From the NCBI RefSeq assembly GCF_015832195.1, contig NC_052018.1:70059666-70123665 (forward strand): 64,000 bases of DNA, in the 5' to 3' direction. This DNA is from Motacilla alba alba (Eukaryota > Chordata > Aves > Passeriformes > Motacillidae). A program made the translations under genes and the position numbers. This document shows positions 22,700-36,400 of this stretch, one piece after another (the stretch's first letter is position 1; each line of letters begins with the position of its first letter). Below the pieces are notes generated by a model. The model saw only the letters and a program-made list of their open reading frames with translations, was not told where the DNA came from and searched no databases.

Positions 22700-25600
22700 T
22701 GATGTGCTTTCCTGTACTCAGTTTCTTTCCGGTGTCGTTCTCTGCTGTCTAGCACACGATAAACAGCTGTTCTTCTCGTGGGTCCCGTGCAGTACCGCAG
22801 TGGATTGTCTGCTCGAAGAAACGAAGTGTCTCTGCTTTCCTTTTTGACGCATAAGAAAGACAGCTGGATAAAATCGGCGGTGTAAAATGTTTGGGACCGG
22901 GACCGGTCTCCATGTGGTATTCCTAAAGCCAACTCATAGGAGTTGGAACGCAGGTTCCAGTAACGCTGAGCAATGGCACACGCTCTGAGCTACTCCAGGC
23001 TTTGTTCATTTAATGAATTAGGGGAAAAATAATCTGAGAGCACTTACAGGACTGGAAATTTGCCGCGCTTTAAATAGCATTTAAATAGTAAGATAGCGAC
23101 GGGGTGGAAGGCTGATAAAGATAGCATATACATATAATGCATTTTTGAGTTTTCCTTGCAGCAGGCTTCCTCCTGACTGCTGGTCCATTGATTTCATTCA
23201 GCGTGCACAAACCGCTCTAGAAAGGTTTCTTGGGAAGGGCTCTGTCACGGAGTCAAGCTGAAAGTGAAAGAAAAATGTACCCTAGCCATGGTGGTAAAAG
23301 AGCAAGAGAAGCCTGGGGGCAGCCAGGTGGTGACCGAGGTCTGCAGCACTGGTAGAGAACATCCAGGGGACATTCTGTTTCATTATTTCATCTGGGACTC
23401 GGTGGCATTTCCTGCATGCCGAGGAATTGGTAGTCTCCTTTTATGCATCAATTCCACCTGGAAATGTGGACCAGTTTTACAGTTTTGAAAGCTATGGCAC
23501 ATGTTCCCATAGTAACAGATTGCAGTTTTGGGAAAGGTGACATTTTGGCAGCTGGGAAGAGCCTAACTCTGCCAGCTGCTGAGCCCTGGGCAGCTCCCAG
23601 ATGCCCAGGCAGCTCTATAGTCTGTTTTCCTGGCAGCTCCCAGAATGTCCAGCAGCTTTCCTGGGAGTTTGCTGTGGCCGATGCTCTGTCTGGTGTGTGA
23701 GGCTGCCTAGCAGCCTGTTCAGGGGGTGGCTGTAGCTGTCAACCCACCTTGAGCTGGCATTTTTCCTTAGGATGTGGTCATGATTCTGGCTGGCAGTGGT
23801 GGGCTTCCTATCCTGGTTCTCCTTGCAGGTGGCTCACTCATCTTGGTACATGAAAGCTATTGTAGGAGAGGGCCAAAGATTTGAACTTCTTCAGCAGAGC
23901 CCCCTCATAAACCAGCCAGATCTGGAGGGGATTTTGTTTGTTGAAATGCCCAAACCATTCCTTTAGAAGGGATGCTCTTTTGGAGCAATGTGAATGTGAC
24001 TGCTGCTGTACACTGTGTGGTGTGTAACACTTGTCCATGCTCTCTGCCCTGCCTATTTGTCTTCTGATTCCTACACTATGATAGGTAAGAGATAGAAATG
24101 CAGTCATATTGTTTCTAATAATAGAACAAGGGGTTTAAGGTGAGCTAATGTTACTGCAAAAATAGAATTTCCGTTTTTATGTTGCGAAGAATGAATGTAG
24201 AAGTAAATTTGTATTGTAGCTCACTTAGGACCCTTTTGCACTCAGGCTTTTGCGAAGCAAGGTTTTACAAGCATGAATATTGAAAGGAAAATTAATGTCA
24301 AGTCTCGAGACCGGAACACGTGATAATGGAATGTAATAATAGGAAATGCCAGCTGTGTTTTAGATTTCAAAATTTATGATGTGTGTAAAGTTGTTTAGTT
24401 ACTGCATTTATGAAACAGAGGGGATAATGTGATTATATATAATTAATCACAAAGCCCAGATAGCACATTTGGGATATTTGTTATAAATAGTTTATTCTTT
24501 AATGACCTGTAACCCAAAAAGTAGTCACTGGAGACAATTGTAAATAACTCTGTGTAATGGATATTAAGGATTAGTGATATGGTTTTAGAAAGTGCATGAA
24601 AAAAATATACATATTCGGATAATAAATTTTTAATGGCAATATTTCCATTTGGTTAAACTGCTGTCTATAAGGGGGTAGAGGTTTTTTGTTGTTAGTTGGC
24701 CAATTCTAAGTATTTATCTTTAGTCTTTTATTTTGGGAAATGTGCCCAGGAAGTAATGAATGGGATATTTATAGTAATAGGCAGAGGCTAATGTTCTAGA
24801 AAGATGGGAGGAAAAATTCCAGATTTGTTAGGTGTGCTGGTTGCCACAGTTGAAGCCTTTGAGTTACATTTCCATTTAGCAGTTAGTGAGATAGATGTTG
24901 AAGAAATAGATGCCAGTTTCCCTCTGAAACTTCTGCCAGCAGTGTGTTAAAGTGAATCATGTGGTGTTTGTACAGTGGTTCAGCTCTCAAGCTCTTTTGT
25001 GCCTGTTCTTGCTAATTGGGATAGGACATTGTGTGTGCTTTGCCTTCCAGTTAATGCCTAACAGCTCACTCCTCATCTACAGCCTTACTAACCCCATATT
25101 TAATTGAAATTTGCCAGCAGATTCTTCATTTGTAACTATAATGATTTCTCCTTTTACTTTGGAAGCAATTAGCATGTTATTGGTGTCCCCATGACCAATA
25201 ATAGAAGCAATCCTTGATGTACTGTAGCTGTGTGCTTATACAAGGAGTTCAGTTAATTTGTTTTACTTTCATTGAAATAGTCTGATGTATGATCCTTATC
25301 CATGTCAGATTTTCAGGGAACTGAATTTAAAAATTACTTCTTTAAGCAATATAGCCCTTTGTCTAGCTATTTATTTTGCTGGAAATGAGAAAGAAATCTT
25401 ACCTGAGGTAGCCTGGGGCATTTTCTTCTATTGTGGAATAACAAGATTTTTTTTTATAAAATTAAAAAATACGTAGTTGAAGAGATGAGATATATGGTTG
25501 TATATTAAGATTCTTTCCCTCCTTCCCACCTCCCTTCTTAAATATCCATTAAGGATGTAACTCTGACTTCTTTGGCTATACAGTGTTCCTTGCTATGCTT

Positions 25601-28600
25601 GGTGAAAGAAAATAATCATAAAAAAGCAAAATCATTACAATGATTAATTGTACCTGGTTTTATTATTAAAAGGAGTAGATTAAGCAAAGAAACCTCATGA
25701 ACTGCATACAGTAATCTTAGATTGGAAACATTTAAGAAGCGTATACTGTACTTTCTAGGGCCTTATGCAAAGCACTTCTCTTCATTATTTCATGAAGACT
25801 TCACTCTGTGTTTTACTTTTGTGAGTTTCTTTTTAACAATAGCATGCCTAAGCTTCAGATGAGGTAGCCAAAAATTTAGGTTTATATATGAATAAAAAAG
25901 GAGGAGAATATAAGGAGAAAGAAAACTGTAGCTTTTGTTGGGTAATCATAGCAGATCAGTTCTCCAGATCCCTAAGAAGATGTGAATTATCATGTGGGTT
26001 TGTTTTTTCTGACTGTGTGTTGGGATTCCTAACTCCATTTCTTCAGGAGACTGTCTTTGCTGGGTGTTGTGATGGGTATCCCTGCACTAGGGAGTGCCAG
26101 TGTGATGTGACCCTAGAGGATGCAGCACGCCGGGGCTGGGACACCAGGAGGGACAGGCAGAGACACTGCCCCAGCTTTCTGTGCAGCTCTGTGTGTACCA
26201 GAGGCTGGCTGTGTGCATTCATCAGGTAGCTGGGAAAGATGAGGCATCTGTGCAGGTTGATAGGGAGACAGAGGGGAAAGAATAGACAGGATGGTTGTTC
26301 TTCACCTTCCCCAGGCCCGTGTTCGGTGATTTGAAGCCTGATGAGCAAAGGCTTGTCTTATCTTCGTGGCCTTTCATGGACAAGAGTGGAGTACTCTGTG
26401 GAGTGTGGTCTGAAAATCACTAGGTTCCTTGAGGAGTGGTGATTATGGTGAAGAAAAAGCCCAAAACCTGTAGGTTTTGGATTCTTTTAGGCAGTGAAGT
26501 AATTTACATTATTTGTAGGCACTTGTTTTTAATGCCAGAATTCCATTTTTGTTCAGTTGTTAGAAAGGAAGAAAACAGAAAAAGGTGTATTTTGGGAAAA
26601 GCAGACGATGGTGGGAAGACTGACTAATTCTCACTCTTCTATTGGCTCCTGCTGAGCAATTCTCCAAGCCAACCAAGGATGAGACAAGTTTGCTTTGCAG
26701 CAATGTTGATGCTCAGCTTTTTGCAAGAAAGCTAGATGGGAAACTGGAAATCTGCCTGTTCTATAAGCAGACTTCAGTTTTCAAAGCTATGTAGCTAGAA
26801 GAGGAAAACTCATCTTTTGAGTTTAACTGGATGCCTTCAAATGTCTGTGACATGTTATTTACTAGAGAAAGGAAGTGGTTCCTAGTTCTCTCTTAAGACT
26901 GAAGCATATCCTAAAAATTTTTATAAAATACCCATTTGCATTCTTGCATTCAGGTATTGTATTTATTAGCTCATCAGCTGCACCAATTACCTTATGTGCA
27001 CTATAAACATTGTCTGCAGTGTAGGTGTACTGTACCAGATGGGATTGCTTACACATGCACAAAGGCAGCAGCGTTCTCAAACATGGTACTTGCTGCCAAG
27101 ATCAATGTCAATTTTCTTAGTAGCCAAGTTAGCAAGTGACATACCTTTGACCAAATCCAAAATCACACAATGAAAGAGTGATGCTTGTTGTACAAGTCAG
27201 GAAGGCATCTCAAATGTATAATTGGCCAAAAATCACCTGGAGACCATTGTGCAGCTTACTCTGCCTTCTAGGCTGCAGTCATTAAAAACTTGGCAGCTTC
27301 AGAAGCCAAAGGGGCAGTGAGATCTATTGCTGGGAGACTGGAAAGCTACATTCCCTGGCCCATAATATGTGCTTATAGCCAAGAAAGACAAGTTCACATT
27401 TTTGAAGTATTTACGAATCCTGCTGCTTGGAACTCAAAGGAATCCAGGTCTTAATTCAAGAATCTTCTGAGTGTATGGGTCAGTCATGGGTATGTGCAAG
27501 AACTCCAGCAGGAAACTGGAGTATTGGTGTAAATATTCTGTGGAAGGTCGGCAAGAAAGCCCTCCCTTAAGGAAAGGCAAAGTGTTGCTGAAGTCTCAGT
27601 CTCTCAGTTGTCTTGTTCTTTCATGTTAAAAGGAGTCTGAAGAATGGATGACTTTCTGCAGACTTATTTTGGCTTTTTTTTTTTTTTTTGAGATAATCAG
27701 AAACACTACGCTCAGATTTTTGAAGGGTTTTTAATGATGCCTCTTACAAAAGAAATTAAGCTACTGTGGATAGAAGGACATTTTCTTGTGGCTTAATAAC
27801 TGAGTAGTGAGGCAGGAAACAGCAGGAAAAAATTGCTGTTCAAAAGGAGAGAGATTACCAAAGGAGCTGTCTTCTTGGTCACTGATTGGTCAAATGATTG
27901 GTCAAAAATCTCTTTATGATAGTACTTTTTTTACTGATTCAAGACACTAACACTGAGAGGGGATCTGTCACTGTCATGTAGCCAAACAGCAAAATAACTT
28001 TTTGATTGCTGTTGTTCCAAATCAATGCACTGATGGCTATCTTGAGGTGTTAGGGGGACTGAATCTAGAAGAGGAGGGAAACCTGTGGATAAGGAGCTGG
28101 AAATTTCTCTTCTGAAGGGATCATCTGCTTCATCAGTAGGATTAAAGAACTCTCTCTAGGTCATTGTAGAAAAATGGCACATGACAGGTTCCTAAATACA
28201 TTGCTAATGTGAGCCCCACAACCTTCCTTCTTTAAGCCTTTTCCAGAATTGTAACGCTGCTTAGAAGTTCCACTCTTCACTTCTGAGAGGTTGTTTGCTT
28301 CCTAGTATATCTGTAAAGTACACAGATAAATACTAATTGCCACCTTCTTTAAAATGATCTTGTGCATATATGAAGAAGAGTTTCATGTGGAAAAGTGGAA
28401 GGTTTCTTATTTTCAGAAACATTAGTTTGAGCTACTGGTCCTGTCCTTAAGACTTTGATTTCCCCTTAGAAAATTTTTAGGCTACAGGTCATAAGATCTT
28501 TATGCTCATTTTTTTTTCTTACTTCCATTTTAATGTTCAGGACTTCTGCATGAGGTTCAGATTATTATGGAAATGCCCTAGAACATGGCAGCTAAAGAAG

Positions 28601-31600
28601 GGAATCTGATTGCTTCTCTTTTAATAATTATGAGGTAATTAAATTTATCCATCAAAATCCATTTCTGCAGGCAGTTTCTGCAGAGAGAGCTTGCATGAGG
28701 ACTGGACTGTGAAAGAAGCTTCTCAGCCTTGGCCTTCACCAAGAATAGCTCAGGTTTGGATGCCTTGAAGGCTCCATCCTTTCTGCAGTACAAGCGGGGG
28801 ACCTGGAGCCGAATTCCCTGTAGTTAATGGCTTTACAGCATGTGCAGACTCCATTTCTTCAAACTGGAGTCATTGCAATGGGCAGGTGGGCATCTGGCCT
28901 TGGAAGGTGTTTCACAAGAGGCATTTATTTCTGATTCTATCATCAGCTCTCCTGTGCTTCTGCTTCACATGAGCTGCATTGTTTCTGGCTAGCTTTTCTT
29001 TCCCCCTTCCTTGAAAAAATGCCCTGTCCCAGGCTGCTACCTGAGCCCACACAGACAAGACAAGGTGGCTGGTGCTATTCCTAGGGCTTCTGAAGGGCTG
29101 GAGAATCCACATCCTTTTCAGAGAAGAGGAGGGTGTTTCCATTTGTTTCAGTTGTGCACATTTGTGAGTTTGTTTGGAAAATGATCCAGAGCTATGCAAA
29201 TCCATCTAGGCTTTCATGTTCACTCACTGCACAGGGAAACCTTCACTTCTCTGTTTTTGGGCCTGCAGACACCACAGCAGGCAGGTTTTTGACCAGTGGT
29301 GTCAACCTGGTCCTGTTGCCTTCACAGTAAGTTGAAGATACAGTATCTTTAGTAACTTTGACCAGCTCAATATTGCACTGTTTTTGTTTTAGACCGCTCT
29401 GGAGAGCTGGGATTGAGAGATTTGTTCCTGAGCTCACAGTTCCGGTGGGAGACTTGTTCCTGAGCTCACAGGAAACATCAGTTAAGCTCCAGAACTTGGT
29501 GATCTACAGGTCCTGCTAGTCTAGCCTCAGCTCCCAAAACAGTTAAGCTGCATACTGGTTTCAGTGGCTTTTGTTCATCTGTTGCTTACTGTGGTTGGGT
29601 TTCTGCCCTTCGTGGCTGTTTTCTGAAGACTACTGATATGAATACAGCCATTCTACACAGAAGATCGGGAAAAGCTTTTTAAAATAAGCCCATCTCTGAC
29701 CCATGTGCTGATAAAAGGGTCATGCAGTCTCTGTGGAGAGTTGCAATAAAAAATATTATAAAGGTAGCAGCAGGAGACAACAGGACAAGGACAAAGGCAC
29801 ACAAGGCAGGAGGAGGACTGCTGTGCCTTCTCACTGCTGCATTCTGCAGCAGTGAAAGCCAGCAGCTGCAGTGAGGTCTGGTGATGCTATTTGCTTTTCT
29901 GAGATTTTTTTTTTTCTCAATTTGCTGTGGTAACAAGCCCACTGGACACTTGTTAGTGGACACTTTGAGGGCTAAGCTGGGCCAGGCAGTTGTCAGTCCA
30001 GGTCAGCCCTGGAACAAGGGTGCACACTTGTGGCTGGCAGTGCTCTGTCAGGGCAGGAGATGCACAGTGATGACGCAGGAGGCCAGCTTCAGAGACACCT
30101 GAAGAAGCCTCATGCTGGAGGGACTTGCACTTCTGCCTAAGGAGGAGGTTGAAGGTGGCCAGTGGTGGGCTAAGAGTGCTAATTCCAGGCTTGTGTGGCT
30201 CTGTGCTGCAGAGCAGGTATGGGGTCTATTTGGGGTCAGTGTGGGGTCTGACTCACAGACTGCTGCAGAGATTGCACACAGTGCTTTGGCCTCTGAGGGC
30301 AGGCAGGAGAGTCTGCCACAGCTCAGCCCTCCTCTCCAAGGCACTGAATTTGTCCTGGGCATCCTTTCACAGTCTGAGATCAGGAGTTCAATCTTGCCTT
30401 CACCTGAAGGGTGGCCCAGTTGAATCTAATGCCTTTTCAGAGGGGTTTGCTCTGGTTTGTCCTTCTGGTGAAAACCAACAACTCCAGGTTTTTTCATTCC
30501 TCACCTTCAGACCTGCGACTTAGAGATGTGCACACATACTATATGGACATGCTGCATTCTTGTTCTCCTAATCACATCCTGGACTTCACTCTCTGGAACG
30601 TTTTTTACCCAGTGGCTTACTGTCAAGTCAGGTGTTTGTGCCTAGGGCAAGGCATTGCCTGAAGAAATGTAGGTCCTTTCCTCTGGTTAACATGGCTAGC
30701 TCAGAATTGCTTCACATGGGGAAATCTAGTTTGCACAGTTCCCACTCAGAAGAGAGATGGTTCATGAAGTGCTGTTTGAAGTCCCAGCCCTTGCATGTGT
30801 TTAGCCTGTTCTCAGGAAGGATGAGCCAACAGAAGCAATGAATTAGTTGCATTTGGTAAATCAGGGTTTTACTAATGCTGCTATCCATTCTGGTGCATAA
30901 ATTCCCCCACAATCCACACTGAATGCTAAAAAATCTGCTTCCCTTTTGTTTGAAAACACACATTAGTTGCAGTTTGGGTATTTGGAGCCTTTTGAATACT
31001 TACAGACTGCATCAAACATACAACACAATGAAGTGTGGAGATCACAGTAGATGCCACTTTCTGTGACTATGGAAAATGGAAGGACTGTTTATATATTCTT
31101 CTCTGGCCTTGCTCAGAGAGGAGGCTTGAGGAGGATGACATCCTCAAGGATGACAGAATGATTTGTCTGAAGATGGAATAAACTTAAATCTGGGAATTCT
31201 GAGGTCAAGTCTCTTTGTGTGCCCTTCAATGCAGTTATTGGAGTTGTACCTGTGCTCCTGTCTTGTGCCTTTGCCATCCTCTTCCCCGAGAAATATATAT
31301 AAAAATTCAGGGGTGTAATCTCTGCTAGCAAGTCTTTAATGTCTGGTCATGAAGCAAAGTGGTGGGGACAAGCATACAGCCTGGACTAGGGCCGGGTTAT
31401 TAATGTACAAATTCATGTCCCACACACAGCCCTTGAGTACTTGTTAGCATATGCATGTATGGCTGCTCACTGATGCATTCAAAGATCAATTTTTCCTTTT
31501 GTCTACTTGTGCTGGATGTCTGTTTCCTGACTGATGCCTAACAGCATCCCTCTAGATGGCTTTGTCCAGGTAGTGTAGAGCAGACTTTGCTGTCTTGGAC

Positions 31601-31760
31601 AGACGGGCTAGCAGTGCCATGAGATGCAGATGCATCCTTGGTTGCTTTGATGATCATGTCTCTCCCTTCTGATCACTTTGGCCAAATACTACCTACAGGA
31701 GAAGTGCAGTAAAGGTTCAGTCAAGAGAAGGAAAAGGATAGCATTGGCTGAGGCTGAGTT
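22700..31760. other. Intergenic region between COA6 and SLC35F3, no gene found
   Basis: About 9 kb with only short, mixed-strand open frames and no splice-linked coding run. The part from about 24.1 to 25.9 kb is AT-rich and low in obvious repeats, so conserved non-coding sequence is possible but unproven. Small items are a T16 tract at 27674-27689, a repeated ggcagctcccaga at 23589-23601 and 23632-23644, and an 18-bp direct repeat at 29422-29439 and 29454-29471. Confidence 0.6.
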
Positions 31761-33169
31761 TAAAATCTTTTATTATTTAGCTTTGCCAAACAGATAATGG
31801 AATCTGAAGTTGATTTGCTAAAATGTTTTGAAGTGGATGCCACCCCTGCCTGAGACAAAGAGGACCTCAGTGGCAGCAGGGACCTTAGGCTATGGCAGCA
31901 GTTCAAAAGAACACTTTAAATTTCGTATGCAACAATGTAAACTTCAAAAATAGTAAACTATAACCTTCCCCCCCCTTTTTTTTACATAGCATGTGATCTA
32001 TCACAGATAGAAATTTAATGGCGAACCAAAATCGCGTAAGTAAACATCCTGGTGCTTACAAGTTTCATAAAAAGTGTTACATTTGATGTAAATATCTTAC
32101 ATTTTTAACTCTTAACACTCACAATTATGGAGTAAAAGCAACTGGCGATTCACCCCCTTAGTCCATGCTCTCAGACTGTACATCAGCAACCACGCTCTTG
32201 CCAGCCCCTTTGATCATCAACCCACACGTGACCAAGATTTCCCCTTCCCCACATTGGCATTAATCAAGCGCAGCTCCACACAGGGGTAAAACCTGTGAAG
32301 TGAGAAGAGAACCAGGTCTCCTGCGCTCGAACTTGCAGTGCCCTGGGCCCCACACTCCCACAGAAGCCACAGCGTGCACGGGAGGCACGTCCTGATGGCG
32401 GTGGGAATTTGGGGTCCTCCGGGGCCACAAACCTGAGCCCTGCCTTTGCAAGTGCCTCGCAGCAGGACCTGGTTCTGCGTGGATAAAGACAAGAGTTCTG
32501 TAGAAGGCACTGGATTTCTCTTGCATGATTTTAAACGTGGACTACAGTCATTTGCAGAATAAGGAGATTTGGGCTCTAGACTGCTTTCTCTCTATGCTTT
32601 AGTGCAAGCATTTTTTGCGCTTCAATTTCCCTGTTTGCAGCGCAACCTGCGCTCATCTACATAGAGTGATTTCTAAATCTTCCTTCTGCTCTTCCCCTCC
32701 TCTTCCCGTCCCCCCAAAAAATTCCCTTTTTTTTGCTCTTTGAAAACTTTCTAAGTACAGCTCTGGTCAAAAATAAACATGTGATGTAGCATAGCATTTG
32801 TTTCTTTTAAATCACAGTGTGCAATGCATCATTCAGTACCTAATGTTCAAAATGTCTGCCCTGCTTTTCATGAAAATCATTCTTTAAAATAACCTATGCA
32901 AATATATTTTAACTATATATTACATTCATTTAAAAAGAGAAGAGAGGTTCTTGGTTTGCAGTTTTTTTCAGTGTACTACTTAAGTGAAAGGTCAGATGTG
33001 AAAAAAGTACAAGCAAACTGGACATGCCAAGACTCGATGCTTTAGATGGTGATCATATCAAAACTGTACAGGTATGTACACCGTGTTGGACAGGTGTGCT
33101 TCTTCCCAAGAAAAGACCTTTGCATCATCATATATAACGTTAACCACAAAGTTTTGGTAAAAAGAGCAT
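31761..33169 (-). other. SLC35F3: Probable SLC35F3 3' UTR
   Basis: A 1.4-kb AT-rich stretch from the SLC35F3 stop to the first minus-strand AATAAA (plus-strand TTTATT at 31768-31773). An ATTAAA variant near 32013 could give a shorter form. The extent is inferred from the hexamer only. Confidence 0.5.
31768..31773 (-). terminator. Candidate SLC35F3 poly(A) signal
   Basis: AATAAA on the minus strand, the first perfect hexamer I find downstream of the stop codon. Confidence 0.5.
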
Positions 33170-33414
33170 TTAATGAGCAAAGGATGACATGGAAGGGCGA
33201 GTTCTCCGGCTTTTATTAGGCAGTCCTGAAGCAATGTCTCCATTCCCTTCAGGAATTTCTTCCTTCTTCCGGACTTTGAGACGTGTGAGGAGCTTTATTA
33301 CCCAGACATCCCATTCCTCTGGCAAGAGCAACAGGAGGAAGCCCAGGCCAATAATGATGATGGCGATTACTCGGACACTATTGAAGACAATTTCACTCGT
33401 GTAGTGATCAACAA
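33170..33414 (-). CDS. SLC35F3: SLC35F3 last coding exon and stop
   Basis: VDHYTSEIVFNSVRVIAIII continues through the last helix to LPEEWDVWVIKLLTRLKVRK and a polar tail ending in SFAH, then TAA. Acceptor cacacag. Confidence 0.96.
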
Positions 33415-36400
33415 CTGTGTGGGACATTGAACGGGTGTTATTACATGGGAAAAGGCATTAGGACAGTATCCACTTCCCTCCCCCCACCTCCCCAGCTCTG
33501 AGGGCTGGCTGTGGCAGGAGAACGTGGCCATGGAGGCAGTGATGGCAAGGGCACTGTTTCCTGCTGGTTGAGCACACAGCAGGGTATGTCCACCAACATT
33601 GCAGGAACTCCTGCTGAGGTGCAGGGACACAGAGAAAGGGGGATTTCCCTTCCCTGCACAGCAGCTCCTGATTGCAAATTTTTCTTGTCACCCTGAGTGC
33701 CCTGTGAAATAAGAAACCCTGCCCAAGCTGAGCTATCTATACAGTCTGGAGGGATCACACCTTTTGGTAGCCAAATCTGCCAGAGCAGTGCCCAGCTCTG
33801 TGTGCACTTAGTCAGCATGAAGCGGGGAGCTGCCACCTGCACCATGGCACCAGCTGAGCGTGCTGGGTTTTAGGAGCTGCTTTAGATTGGGATTGTGTCT
33901 GCACTCCCCTTCCCAGCCCTCTCAGACTCTGCAGTCTCTTGGCTTTCACTAAATTTCAGAAAAACTGTCAGAAAAATGTACCAGGCCATGCCCAAAATTG
34001 AACTGTCCAGTGTTCTTGATAAACACCCTCAGTGCTATTTACCAAGGCAAGCAGAGTTACTATTGCATATCTGCTCTAAAATGTAAGCAATTATATTTGT
34101 TTGAATTTAGTGTTAAGCCTGCCTTGAAGACATCATTAAGAACTGATTTCTGCTTTATCCAGGGGTTTTTATTCCAGCCCAGAGATGAATGTCTTCAAAT
34201 CTACTTTGTTTTTCAGTATGCAGACTTCTTCGGACAGTAATTTAAAAACCAATTTTAGGGATTATGAATATTCATGTAATATTACACGACACATATTTAA
34301 CTCATAAAGAATAAATTTTTAATCAGTGTTAGCTCTGTAAGTCTTCGAGAGAAGGTGCAAAACATGTTTAGTAAATCTATTTTCTTTCATCCCTGCTGTG
34401 TATTTGAAAGGCCACAGACTTAATATATTAATTAAGATGCAAAAACTAGAAAATCTTACCTGCATTCACTGGGACACTCAGTACAATTCCAAGAGAAATC
34501 AAGGTGGGGTAGGTAATAGCAATCCCAAAGTTTAGTAGAATATTGAATGCTGATGAAGGAAAGAAAAATGTCTTTTAGTACAGTGAAATTAGGCAGAAGG
34601 AAACATGTATGCTTTATTACTCTATTTGTTGTTCAAATAAAGGGTACACCAGCTTCTGCTGTTTTTCCTGAAGATACCAGAGGACAAAGCTCTGTCTGCT
34701 GCATGGCCACCTGCCTGAGACATTGCTGTTTCTGGGGAGCTCTGTATCCCTCTGGAGTCCAGTGGCAGGACCAGGGTGGGTTTTGGGTACAGCCTGTCTC
34801 TCAGCATCATGTGCAGTTATTCCCATTCTTTATACTGATCCAGTGATCCCCCAGTGATCCAGTGATCAGCCCCGCTGAAAGACTTAACACTCTTCATCTG
34901 GGACATTTCAGCTGAACAGGAGCTTCTGTCTGGGTGCCTTTTAGCAGAAAAGCTGCCTCCAGTTGCAGGTAGAAGATGGAGTAAATCTAACCCTCTTCCA
35001 GGTAGGAACTTGCTAATATAATTTCATACAATGAAATTATACTGTCATTACTAAGGAATGATTATAATATCACTCCATTGTAATACCATACACAGTTTGT
35101 GGGGTGTTTAATGACCAATTAATAATTGCTTTGGATCAAATTCACCCCTGTTTTAAGGTGATCAGCTTCAGCAGAGTCAGGAGAGCCTTGCCAATACTGA
35201 GCTTGTTGGGAGCTGGGGCTTTGACTATCTTCCAGCAGTACCCATGTATTGCACATGCCAGGGATTGCTAGCCAAGTTCTGCCAACCACTTTCTTATAGA
35301 CAACTTCCTCTGAGTCCATAAGTAATCTGGAGGTACTTTGGAGTTGTGATTGTTTAGGGTAAAAGGAGCTGGGACTCAAGACAGGGGTAGAGAAGAGCTA
35401 TTTCCAGTGGAAATTAATGTTTTAGGAGAGGGGATTCCATCATCCAGTGTAGGGACCAACTGTGGCAGCAAGTCAACACATCTAATTTAACAATGGATAG
35501 CATCATGTTTCTGGTAACCTTTGAAACTTAGATTGGCATTCCTCCCCTCTGGGCTCCTTTGGTGATACAGCAGTGGCAGCAGAAGAGAGGATTGCCACCT
35601 ATCAAAATTTCCATTGCTGTGCAACACTACATTTTCAAAACTTTCCCCCTCTTTACGAGTAGCAATTATTCCTCTTTAGGAGTAGCAATTAGTTATTACT
35701 GCAGGCAGCAGAGGCATTGGAGTCTGGCCTTGGCAGGCCTGGCCTAACCTCCTTGCTGTGGGGATGCCCTGGATAATGCCCTCCCAGCAGGGCTGCTTCC
35801 ATCACAGCCCAGGCAAGTGTTACCTATCTCTGTCATACAGAATTCGTGAGTAGGAGTTGGGATGAGCTTTACAGTTTAGTTCCACAGTCCTAAAGAGAGC
35901 TACTGTGTTTTGGTGTGGTAATAATAGCAGAAGAGGGGTCTACATTGGCCTTAGGAATGGGCCCTCTCATAATATCTCAAGTTAATAATTAAATTGAGAA
36001 GGGAAAACAGCTCCACTACGGGAGAGGCTTGCAGTTTCCACCAGGGGCCAGTTCCTGGCCCCCTCCTCCACCCCCAGCAGTGTGAGAGCTCCCCCATCTA
36101 CTCACTCAATAAGAGAATTGAAAATCCGCAGAGGTTCCCCCAAGGAATGATGTCAAAAGAGCTCCAGTACTCCACTTTGGTAAAATAAAGGATGACAGGA
36201 ATACAGGTAACGAAGAGGACGTTGAAGACAGCTAACACAGACAGGAATAAGGCAGCTTCTCCAAATTTAGCACTGCCCAAAAGAAGTTTGAATAAAACCT
36301 AAAAGAGGAAAATACATGGGTTTAACTCTCTTGCACTACCATCCCTGGAGGGCTGGTGTTCTGTTCTGGCACCTATGTAGTGATGCTTGCCAGACACTTG

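Noticed and set aside
21925..22932. Long open frames on both strands (up to 318 codons) across the CpG island
   Set aside because: They are GC-rich shadow frames. Only the short COA6 exon 1 frame has a conserved product and proper splice sites, and it lies inside one of them.
27674..27689. T16 tract as the tail of a minus-strand retrocopy
   Set aside because: No recognisable gene or SINE sequence lies beside it, and no target-site duplication is obvious.
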